Both the position numbers and the translations under genes were made by a program. A stretch of DNA of 22,055 nucleotides. Source: UBA5336 sp038522375 (GTDB taxonomy: Bacteria; Pseudomonadota; Alphaproteobacteria; Caulobacterales; Hyphomonadaceae). Shown in pieces: positions 7,008 through 14,040 of the stretch (position 1 is the stretch's first letter; every line of letters starts with the position of its first letter). Location of the stretch: the NCBI GenBank assembly GCA_038522375.1, contig JBCBKE010000051.1:1-22055 (forward strand), in the 5' to 3' direction. The notes below the pieces were generated by a model that was not told where the DNA came from, ran no database searches, and worked only from the letters and a program-made list of their open reading frames with translations.

Positions 7008-8522
7008 ATGGCAAGTCAGGAAATGCCGGTGCTGGTGGGTGTGGGCCAGGTGGTGGACCATTGGAGAGCGGGCGATGGCGCCGGTGCAGCGCCCTCTCCT
7101 CTATCGCTGGCCACGGGCGCAGCCGAACGGGCGCTGGCAGATGCGGGCGTTGCCGGGCTGGCCGGTGCGATCGACACGATTGCGATGGCGCGGACCAATG
7201 AGACCAGCTATCCCGGCGCGCCCCAGCCGAACGGCGTGAATGGGAACCTGCCGGGGACACTGGCGCGGACCCTCGGCGCGGACCCTTCGGACATGATCTA
7301 CGAGATTGCCGGCGGACAAAGCCCCCAGGCGCTGGTCAACGAGATGGCCGCAAAGATCCACCTGGGGCACAGCCAGTGCGCCCTTGTGGTCGGCGCCGAG
7401 GCGATCGGGGCCACGAAAGCGGCGCGGCGCGGCGGTGTGACGATCGACTGGACCGATGATGATCCGCGACCGTTCGACGACCGGGGCTTTGGACCAAGGA
7501 TGCTAACGCGGCTGGAGGCCAAGCACGGGCTGGTGGTGCCGGCCTATTTCTATGGCCTGTTCCAGACTGCGATGGCGCATGCGCTGGGCGATGACAAGCC
7601 GGCTCACCGGGCGCGAATGTCCCGCTTGTTTGCGGGATTCAGCGCGGTGGCGGCGAACAATCCGTATGCGCAATTTGGCACGGAACGGAGTGCGGACTGG
7701 TTGGCGACACCGTCGGCGGAAAACCGTCCCATCGCGGATCCGTTCCTGAAGTGGCACGTGGCCCAGGATGCGGTGAACCAGGCCGCAGCGATCCTTGTGA
7801 TGTCGGATGCGAAGGCCGATGAGCTGGGCATTTCCGCTGACAGGCGCGTTTACCTCCACGGGGCAGGCGAGGCGAGCGATGATCAGATCTCGGAACGTCC
7901 GAAGGTGGACGGCTCATGGGCGATGGACGTGGCGCTGAACCGTGCCCTGGACCAGGCGGGACTGGACGCCGGCGCGATCGATCTGTTCGATCTCTATTCA
8001 TGCTTTCCCTGCGCCGTGATGAGCGCCTGCCAGGTCCTGGGGATCGACCATGACGCTGAAACACGGCCCCTGACGGTGACGGGCGGGCTGCCCTTCTTCG
8101 GGGGCCCGGGGAACAACTACTCGATGCACGGCATCGCCAGCATGGTGGAGCGGTTGCGGGATGCGCCGGGCACGCGGGGGCTGGTGCTGGCCAATGGCGG
8201 CTGGATGACGAAGGAGGCGGCGGCCATCTATTCGACGACCCGGCCGGCCGTGTTTGTGCCGGTGGCGCCGGGGGCGAAACCGGTTGAGCAGGTCCAATTC
8301 GAGGAGGCACCCACGGGCGGCACGCTGGAGACCTATACGGTGACCCATGGCAAGACCGGCCCGGACCGCGCCATTGCCTTCTGCCGCACCGGCGAGGGCA
8401 AGCGTTTCATCGCGGTCGGTGATGGGGCCGCTGTGGACGTGCTGTCGGGGGATGAAAACCTGATCGGCCACCGGGTCACCGCCACCACAACCGATGAGGT
8501 AAACACCTTCAGCCTGGCCTGA
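7008..8522 (+). CDS. Thiolase-like protein (annotated acetyl-CoA acetyltransferase type), catalytic cysteines absent
   Basis: A 504-residue thiolase-fold protein. The start ATG at 7008 follows ggaggaaaga directly; the frame is open much further upstream but without supporting signals. The body matches the roughly 500-residue acetyl-CoA acetyltransferase group common in alphaproteobacteria: VLVGVGQVVD (8-17), LVVGAEAIGATKAARR (126-141), IDLFDLYSCFPCAV (324-337), and GGPGNNYSMHGIASM (365-379), with H374 in the place of the thiolase GHP histidine. The usual nucleophilic Cys region reads GGQSPQ (102-107), and the usual C-terminal Cys-Gly-Gly region reads LANGGWM (394-400), so both classical cysteines are replaced. 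An extra C-terminal domain (from about 415) ends the protein. A role in acyl-CoA or sterol-like metabolism is possible; the reaction is unknown. Confidence 0.85.
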   Translation: MASQEMPVLVGVGQVVDHWRAGDGAGAAPSPLSLATGAAERALADAGVAGLAGAIDTIAMARTNETSYPGAPQPNGVNGNLPGTLARTLGADPSDMIYEIAGGQSPQALVNEMAAKIHLGHSQCALVVGAEAIGATKAARRGGVTIDWTDDDPRPFDDRGFGPRMLTRLEAKHGLVVPAYFYGLFQTAMAHALGDDKPAHRARMSRLFAGFSAVAANNPYAQFGTERSADWLATPSAENRPIADPFLKWHVAQDAVNQAAAILVMSDAKADELGISADRRVYLHGAGEASDDQISERPKVDGSWAMDVALNRALDQAGLDAGAIDLFDLYSCFPCAVMSACQVLGIDHDAETRPLTVTGGLPFFGGPGNNYSMHGIASMVERLRDAPGTRGLVLANGGWMTKEAAAIYSTTRPAVFVPVAPGAKPVEQVQFEEAPTGGTLETYTVTHGKTGPDRAIAFCRTGEGKRFIAVGDGAAVDVLSGDENLIGHRVTATTTDEVNTFSLA

Positions 8523-8537
8523 GGGGAGGACCTGCGA

Positions 8538-9938
8538 TCAGGGTCGGGCGCTACCCATGGAAATCAGGCGTTCGAGGTTCTTGATGGCCGCCGGGCGCTG
8601 CTGCCGCATTCGCTCGCCCAGCACCTTCAGTTTTGCTTCGGCCTCGCCGTCTGCGGGTCCGCCATATCCCGTTAGCCGGTGGGCGCGCGCCCAGCGCCTG
8701 AGACCCTTTTCGGTCGACCAGTGACCCTGATTTGTCATGTCTGTCAGATAGCGTTTGGGCAGCGTCACGAGGTCTTCCTCATAGGGAATCTGTGCGGTCA
8801 GCAGATTCTTCTGATCCTGATCGTCATAGGTCGCTTCAATGTACGCAATGGCCGCGGCGCTGAGGGAGACCAACCCATCGCGGATGACTTTCGGTGTGAT
8901 GCGCTTGCCGTCGAACACGGGCGCGGGAGGTTGGAAGTTGAAGGCCCGGGCGGTGCAATCGACGAACAGGGTATCCATCGGGACGGCGTGTTCGCCCTTG
9001 GTCGTTTCCATATGCCCCGACCGAAGCGCCGTTACCCTTTGGCCGCCGATCACTGTCTTGACCTTCCGAAGCACGTCGAGCTCGCCGCGGGAGATCGTTG
9101 CGCCGTGGAACATGGTTGGAAATTCGGCGGGATCGATCCGAAACAGCTCGTCGCGGCGCTCCATCTGGACGTAAAGGTCTTCGACGCTCGTCGCCTCGAC
9201 GCTGGCGGCGATCCGGTTGGCCTGACTTTGCACCATGCGCAGGTATCCTGCATCGCCTGGCTGGGCGACTTCGCGGTTGGTCAGCCAGGAATCGCGCGGG
9301 CGAACCCAGGTGATGGCGTCCGGTGAAACGCCTCGCTCGATGAGCCAGATCACCACATCCATGCTGGTCTTGCCGCCGCCAAGGATGGCCACGTGACCAT
9401 GGCCGGGCAGATCCGTTGGTAGCCGCTTTGGCGTGGTAAAGGGCGTACCCTTTTCGATCGAAAAGCTGGGGACGTGGCTTTCCGGAGTTTGAACGCCGTA
9501 CCATCCAGTATCGACGATGGCCCGGTTGACCTCGACGTTGGTCACCTGGCCGTTGGCCAGTGATGTCAGTCGGTGGTCATTCTGCCAATCGCCAGCGTAA
9601 TCGTGGAGCGGCAGAAACCGGACCCGGCCCGAGGCGAGCATGCGATTTCGAAACACGTCCTCGAAATAGCTCAGCACTTCAAGGCCCGTTGCCTGTTCGA
9701 AAAGCCCTTCGTTCAATCCTTTCGTTTCGATCTGGTCACGGCCGAGCGCCTTGGAACCAACGCCGTAATACGCCGAGGGCTGGTGAAGCCTGACGAAGCC
9801 GTAGGCATCGTTCCAATGCCCGCCCACTCGGTCGCGCCGGTCGACCAGGACAATGTCAGCGTCCGAATGGGTGAGCAGTTCATCGGCGAAGATGAGCCCT
9901 TGTGCGCCGGCACCGATGATCAAATAGTCCGTTTGCAT
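8538..9938 (-). CDS. FAD/NAD(P)-binding flavin monooxygenase-like oxidoreductase
   Basis: A 466-residue flavoprotein with two Rossmann motifs. The first, IIGAGAQG (G9, G11, G14), binds FAD; RVGGHWNDAYGFVRLHQPS (37-55) is the second FAD contact, as in flavin monooxygenases. The second dinucleotide motif, ILGGGKTSMD (185-194), fits NAD(P)H. The C-terminal third is helical (IAYIEATYDD, then RRWARAHRL). No classical FxGxxxHxxxY/F Baeyer-Villiger motif is seen, so a substrate class cannot be named. The start ATG 9938 is preceded by a G-rich stretch (gggtgggggtt). The gene converges with the thiolase-like gene, whose stop is only 15 bases away. The 287-base gap upstream presumably contains its promoter. 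Confidence 0.85.
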   Translation of the reverse strand: MQTDYLIIGAGAQGLIFADELLTHSDADIVLVDRRDRVGGHWNDAYGFVRLHQPSAYYGVGSKALGRDQIETKGLNEGLFEQATGLEVLSYFEDVFRNRMLASGRVRFLPLHDYAGDWQNDHRLTSLANGQVTNVEVNRAIVDTGWYGVQTPESHVPSFSIEKGTPFTTPKRLPTDLPGHGHVAILGGGKTSMDVVIWLIERGVSPDAITWVRPRDSWLTNREVAQPGDAGYLRMVQSQANRIAASVEATSVEDLYVQMERRDELFRIDPAEFPTMFHGATISRGELDVLRKVKTVIGGQRVTALRSGHMETTKGEHAVPMDTLFVDCTARAFNFQPPAPVFDGKRITPKVIRDGLVSLSAAAIAYIEATYDDQDQKNLLTAQIPYEEDLVTLPKRYLTDMTNQGHWSTEKGLRRWARAHRLTGYGGPADGEAEAKLKVLGERMRQQRPAAIKNLERLISMGSARP

Positions 9939-10068
9939 CCGTAACCCCCACCCGGTGGACTGGAGCCGCCCATGTGGTTCGTCCCAGTCGGTTCGATCAT
10001 CTGGCAGCGTTGCAAGCGACCAATGTTTTCAAAGTGGCCAAGGATAGCATCGGTCGATCAACGGCCCA

Positions 10069-10173
10069 ATGGTTCGCCGCCGATCTTTCGCATCGGCGGC
10101 GACGGCCTGTGTGGGACCCCTGCTGGCGCTCGTCGCAGTCCTCGTCGTCGCCAGCCTGTTTGGCGCGTTCTGA
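10069..10173 (+). CDS. Possible 34-aa single-helix membrane peptide
   Basis: A short frame in the 9939-10225 gap encodes MVRRRSFASAATACVGP followed by an uninterrupted hydrophobic stretch rich in L, V and A, ending LFGAF. The pattern (basic N-terminus, one helix of about 18 residues at 15-34, immediate stop) is that of a small membrane peptide. Against it: there is no ribosome site before ATG 10069, it runs opposite to both neighbours, and a perfect inverted repeat covers codons 2-12. A stop lies 24 bases upstream, so it is not the end of a longer gene. Confidence 0.25.
   Translation: MVRRRSFASAATACVGPLLALVAVLVVASLFGAF
10074..10102. repeat. Perfect 11-bp inverted repeat / hairpin
   Basis: tcgccgccgat (10074-10084) and atcggcggcga (10092-10102) are exact reverse complements with a 7-base loop. 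It lies between the stop of sqdB (10226) and the start of the oxidoreductase gene (9938), both leftward. No T-run follows on either strand, so a Rho-independent terminator is unlikely. RNA hairpin, operator or structural element remain possible. Confidence 0.6.
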
Positions 10174-10225
10174 CGCAAGCTGGCAGTTCGAAGGCCCGGG
10201 CTGGCCCGGAAAGCAACCACAGCGG

Positions 10226-11419
10226 TCAGCGTTCGGCCTGGAGCTGCTCGGCGATGGCTTTTGTCCAGGCGGATTTGGCGATCACGCGGGAGCGGTCGAT
10301 GCGGTGGGTGTACTTCTTGGACACCTCGACGATTTCGGCCAGGAGGCCCTGCTCCAGGGTGGTTGGTTCGAGCCCAAGGGCCAGGAACTGGTCGTTTTTC
10401 ACGACGAGCTCGTTTTCCTTGGCTTCCTTCCTGGGGTTGGTCTGGTAGTTGATCTCGACCCCGGTCATCGACGAGATCAGCTCCGCCAGGTCACGGACCC
10501 GGTGGGTTTCGGTCATCTGGTTGAATATCTTTACCCGGTCGCCGGCCGTGGGGCCGTTGGCGAGGGCGATTTCGATACAGCGTACGGAATCGCGGATGTG
10601 GATGAAGGCGCGGGTCTGTCCGCCCGTCCCGTGGACGGTGAGCGGGTGGCCAATGGCGGCCTGGATCAGGAACCGGTTCAGCACGGTGCCGAAGTCCCCG
10701 TCATAATCGAACCGGTTGATCAGCTTTTCGTGCTTGCGCGTGAGATCGGTGTGGGTGCCCCAGACAATGCCCTGGTGGAGATCGGTGATCTTCAGTCCGT
10801 CATTCCTGGCGTAGAACTGGAACAGGAGCTGATCAAGGCACTTGGTCATGTGGTAGATCGAGCCGGGGTTGGCTGGGTAGAGGATTTCGAGGGGCTTGGT
10901 TTCGCCGCTCATGGTCTCGATACCGGCCGTGAGGTAGCCCTCGGGGATGGCGGCGCCGACGGTGGAGTAACCGTAAACCCCCATGGTGCCGAGATGGACG
11001 AGATGGGCATCGGGGCAGGCCTCGACCATGGCGTTGAGCAGGTTGTGGGTGGCGTTCACATTGTTGTCGACGGTGTAGTTCTTGTGCCGGTCGCTGATCA
11101 TCGAGTAGGGCGCGGCCCGCTGTTCGGCGAAATGGATGATCGCGTCGGGGCGCTCCTCGGCGAGCCAGGTCTTCAGTACCTCATAGTCCTGTGCGGCATC
11201 GATCAGTTGGAACCCGATCGTTTTTCCCGTCTCCGCTGTCCAGGTGCGCAGGCGTTCCTGAATGGACTCCATGGGGGTCAGCGACTGCACGCCCAGTTCG
11301 GCATCAATCCAGCGGCGGCTGAGATTGTCGATGATGTGAACCTCATGGCCCAGGTCTGACAGGTGCAGGCTTGTTGGCCAGCCAACGAACCCATCTCCAC
11401 CAAGCACAGCAATTTTCAT
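10226..11419 (-). CDS. sqdB: UDP-sulfoquinovose synthase
   Basis: SqdB/SQD1 converts UDP-glucose and sulfite to UDP-sulfoquinovose, the head-group donor for the sulfolipid SQDG. The 397-residue SDR matches the family almost throughout: GGDGFVGWPTSLHLS (7-21), ELGVQSLTP (41-49), HFAEQRAAPYSM (96-107), HLGTMGVYGY (142-151), PGSIYHMTK (185-193), TDLHQGIVWGT (212-222), NRFDYDGDFGTVLNRF (235-250) and HGTGGQTRAFIHI (263-275). The catalytic T-Y-K set known from plant SQD1 corresponds to T145, Y189 and K193. Start ATG 11419 has ggaagga just upstream; a longer frame to 11452 lacks support. It is divergent from galU, whose product supplies its substrate. The sulfolipid glycosyltransferase (SqdX/SqdD) is not in the window. 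Confidence 0.96.
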   Translation of the reverse strand: MKIAVLGGDGFVGWPTSLHLSDLGHEVHIIDNLSRRWIDAELGVQSLTPMESIQERLRTWTAETGKTIGFQLIDAAQDYEVLKTWLAEERPDAIIHFAEQRAAPYSMISDRHKNYTVDNNVNATHNLLNAMVEACPDAHLVHLGTMGVYGYSTVGAAIPEGYLTAGIETMSGETKPLEILYPANPGSIYHMTKCLDQLLFQFYARNDGLKITDLHQGIVWGTHTDLTRKHEKLINRFDYDGDFGTVLNRFLIQAAIGHPLTVHGTGGQTRAFIHIRDSVRCIEIALANGPTAGDRVKIFNQMTETHRVRDLAELISSMTGVEINYQTNPRKEAKENELVVKNDQFLALGLEPTTLEQGLLAEIVEVSKKYTHRIDRSRVIAKSAWTKAIAEQLQAER

Positions 11420-11460
11420 GGGTTTTCCTTCCGGTGGGCTCACGCGCGACACAGCCCGTT

Positions 11461-11489
11461 GCTGCAGCGCACCATCACAGACTTGTCAA
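11461..11489 (-). promoter_or_regulatory. Candidate sqdB promoter
   Basis: On the minus strand a perfect TTGACA -35 hexamer lies at 11489-11484. At 17 bases spacing the -10 position reads TGCAGC (11466-11461), a poor match. It is about 42 bases upstream of the sqdB start, a sensible distance. Weak because the -10 element is poor. Confidence 0.35.
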
Positions 11490-11540
11490 CCATGGGGGTT
11501 AAATCATGACACCTGCACCGGGGCTATGGTGCGGAACTGC

Positions 11541-11637
11541 CGCCCCATGCCGCAGGGGCGTGTTAAGGATGGTGTCACCAATGCACTGTCTTGTGCGTCT
11601 GGGTGCGCTATCGCTCCGCCAACCCCCGATCCGGGGG
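11541..11637 (+). promoter_or_regulatory. Hairpin-bearing leader between sqdB and galU
   Basis: The 242-base divergent gap has two small hairpins on the galU side: cgcccc/ggggcg (11541-11546 with 11555-11560) and cccccg/cggggg (11623-11628 with 11632-11637), the latter 24 bases before the galU ATG. They may fold in the galU leader. I see no terminator T-run or known riboswitch pattern and no clear galU promoter. Confidence 0.3.
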
Positions 11638-11661
11638 GGCCAACACAGAGGGACCGTCTCC

Positions 11662-12537
11662 ATGTCGATCAGAAAAGCCGTACTGCCTGTGGCTGGGTTT
11701 GGCACGCGCGTGCTGCCGGCCACCAAGTCCATTCCCAAGGAGTTGCTGCCGATCGTGGACCGGCCAGCGCTGCAATACGTCGTCGATGAAGCGCGCGATG
11801 CGGGGATCGAGCACATCGTTTTCGTCACGGGCCGGAACAAGGGCGCGATCGAGGACTATTTCGACGTGGCGTTTGAGCTTGAAGAGGCGCTGAAGAAGAA
11901 GAACAAGCAGGCGATCCTTGACCAGCTGGCTGCGATGCACATGCCAGAAGGCACGACGAGCTTTATCCGGCAACAGGGCGCCTACGGACTCGGCCACGCC
12001 ATCTGGTGCGCCCGGGACGTGATCGGCGATGAGCCTTTTGCCATTCTGCTGCCCGACGTGATCGTGAAGTCCGAGGGAAAGAGCTGCACGGCCCAGATGG
12101 TCGACGCCTACAACGATGTGGGCGGTAATATCATCGCGGTGGATGCCGTGCCGGAGGACGAGGTCTCCAAGTACGGGGTCATCGCGCCGAAATCGAAGAA
12201 TGGCCGCCTGATCGAAATGTCCGGCATGGTGGAAAAGCCCGCCCGGGAGGACGCCCCGTCAAACCTCAAGATCACTGGCCGCTACATTCTCCAGCCGGAG
12301 ATTTTCGACCTCCTGGCCAAGCAGGGTGCGGGCGCCGGCGGAGAGATCCAACTCACCGATTCCATGGCCACACTGATGCAGTCCCAGCCGTTCTTTGCCT
12401 ATGAGTATGAGGGCAAGGACTATGATTGCGGGTCCAAGCTGGGTTATTTCGAAGCCGTGCTGGCTCACGCGCTCACCAATCCCGACACCGCAGACGGTGC
12501 CCGGGCCCTGGTCGCGGAGGCTGCCAAGTCCCACTAG
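11662..12537 (+). CDS. galU: UTP--glucose-1-phosphate uridylyltransferase
   Basis: GalU joins UTP and glucose-1-phosphate to give UDP-glucose and pyrophosphate in the cytoplasm. The 291-residue protein opens with KAVLPVAGFGTRVLPATKSI (5-24), the nucleotide-binding loop of the family, then KELLPIVDRPALQYVVDEA. FVTGRNKGAIEDYFD (54-68), GHAIWCAR, FAILLPDVIV, VEKPA and GRYIL follow in the usual order, and the C-terminal EYEGKDYDCGSKLGY is typical of bacterial GalU. Start ATG 11662 follows agaggga; upstream in-frame starts have no ribosome site. The hldE start is 18 bases past its stop, so the two are very likely one operon. It is divergent from sqdB, which uses its product. Confidence 0.96.
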   Translation: MSIRKAVLPVAGFGTRVLPATKSIPKELLPIVDRPALQYVVDEARDAGIEHIVFVTGRNKGAIEDYFDVAFELEEALKKKNKQAILDQLAAMHMPEGTTSFIRQQGAYGLGHAIWCARDVIGDEPFAILLPDVIVKSEGKSCTAQMVDAYNDVGGNIIAVDAVPEDEVSKYGVIAPKSKNGRLIEMSGMVEKPAREDAPSNLKITGRYILQPEIFDLLAKQGAGAGGEIQLTDSMATLMQSQPFFAYEYEGKDYDCGSKLGYFEAVLAHALTNPDTADGARALVAEAAKSH

Positions 12538-12555
12538 CCGACCTGCGATGGCCCC

Positions 12556-14013
12556 ATGTCTGACCTTACCCGTTTCTTTGAACCCCCAGGGCGGGAAAGG
12601 GTCATTGTGGTGGGCGATGTCATGCTCGACTGCTACCAGCATGGCCATATCGAGCGAATATCTCCGGAAGCCCCGGTTCCGGTCCTGCGCCATGACAGCG
12701 AGGTGTCCGTGCTGGGCGGGGCCGGCAATGTGGCGGCCAATCTCGCAAGTCTTGGTGCGGCGACGCTCCTCATTGGCCGGATTGGGGATGATGCGGCAGG
12801 GCAAGGGGTCCGGCGGTTGTGCGACGGTCTTGGGATAGAGACGGCGTTTCCGCCCGACCCCCTTGCGCGCACGATCAGGAAGACGCGCTTCGTGAGCGGC
12901 GGCCAGCAGGTGCTGCGACTGGACGAGGAAACCATCACGACCCCGAACCCGGCGCAGCGCGAAGCCATTCTGGAAGCGGTCCGTTCAGCGCTTGGAACCG
13001 CCAGCGCGCTCGTCCTGTCGGACTATGCGAAGGGCCTGCTGCTGGGCCCGCTGGCATCGGAATTGATCGCCCTGGCCACCGAGCAGGGCGTGCCGGTCAT
13101 TGTCGATCCGAAGGGGCGGGATTTTTCCCGCTACAGGGGGGCGGATGTGGTCACGCCCAACCGCAAGGAATTGTCACTGGCCGCTGGCGACGATTTGCGC
13201 GGGGATGCTGCAATCGTTTCTGCGGCCCGCGCCCAGTGCGACGCCCATGGGATTGGCGCGATGCTGGTCACCCGCAGCGAAGACGGGCTCTCCCATATTG
13301 GCGCTGACGCGACGATCCATGTGCCAGCCGAAGCGCGCGAGGTGTTCGATGTGTCTGGCGCCGGCGATACGGTGGTGGCGGCTTTCACCCTGGCCACGGC
13401 CCGTGGGCTATCGCCCCAGGATGCCGCTCGCCTCGCCAATTCGGCGGCCGGGATCGTGGTGGGCAAGCGCGGCACGGCCCAGGTGACGGCTGCGGAGTTG
13501 CGCGAAAGCCTGCGCCGGAAGGGGGACATTCCGAGCCGGATGCGGACGCCTGTCCTCCTTGAGGAGGCGGCGGAGACTGTGGCGGAGTGGAAGCGCCAGG
13601 GGCTCAGTGTCGGTTTTACCAATGGGTGTTTCGATATCCTGCACTATGGCCATGCCTCGATCCTCGAGCGCTCCAAAGCCCTGTGCGACCGCCTTGTGGT
13701 TGGCCTCAACAGCGACAGGTCGGTGACGCGGCTGAAGGGACCCGAACGGCCGGTAAACGGCGTTGATGACCGGGCTGGGCTGTTACTGGCCTTGCGGGCG
13801 GTCGATGCGGTGGTGGTCTTCGACGCCGATACCCCGCTGACGGTGATCGAAACGCTGTTGCCCGATGTGTTGATCAAGGGCGCTGACTACACGATCGACA
13901 CCGTGGTCGGGGCCGACGTGGTGACAGGGAATGGCGGCGTGGTGAAACTTCTCGACCTTGAACCCGGTCGCAGCACCACAGCCATGATCGCGCAGTCCCA
14001 ACGGGCCGAGTAA
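12556..14013 (+). CDS. hldE: Bifunctional heptose-7-phosphate kinase / heptose-1-phosphate adenylyltransferase
   Basis: HldE (RfaE) performs two steps of ADP-heptose synthesis for LPS inner core: it phosphorylates D-glycero-beta-D-manno-heptose 7-phosphate at C1, then adenylylates the 1-phosphate. The 485-residue protein contains both domains. The ribokinase-like part (about 1-320) has VVGDVMLDCYQHG (18-30), ISPEAPVPVL, LGGAGNVAANL (53-63), PNRKEL and the GAGDT anion hole with catalytic D271. The nucleotidyltransferase part (about 350-485) has FTNGCFDILHYGH (354-366) carrying the HxGH-type motif, GLNSDRSVTRLKG and IKGADY. Domain order and length are complete. It follows galU by 18 bases. GmhA/GmhB and HldD are not in the window. 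ATG 12556 has only a weak ribosome site, as expected for translational coupling. Confidence 0.97.
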   Translation: MSDLTRFFEPPGRERVIVVGDVMLDCYQHGHIERISPEAPVPVLRHDSEVSVLGGAGNVAANLASLGAATLLIGRIGDDAAGQGVRRLCDGLGIETAFPPDPLARTIRKTRFVSGGQQVLRLDEETITTPNPAQREAILEAVRSALGTASALVLSDYAKGLLLGPLASELIALATEQGVPVIVDPKGRDFSRYRGADVVTPNRKELSLAAGDDLRGDAAIVSAARAQCDAHGIGAMLVTRSEDGLSHIGADATIHVPAEAREVFDVSGAGDTVVAAFTLATARGLSPQDAARLANSAAGIVVGKRGTAQVTAAELRESLRRKGDIPSRMRTPVLLEEAAETVAEWKRQGLSVGFTNGCFDILHYGHASILERSKALCDRLVVGLNSDRSVTRLKGPERPVNGVDDRAGLLLALRAVDAVVVFDADTPLTVIETLLPDVLIKGADYTIDTVVGADVVTGNGGVVKLLDLEPGRSTTAMIAQSQRAE

Positions 14014-14040
14014 GCGCGCGGCCCGACGACCTGGCTGTCG

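Noticed and set aside
9974..11359. A 461-codon rightward open frame
   Set aside because: Antisense to sqdB over most of its length with mirror-image composition; sqdB is supported by family motifs throughout.
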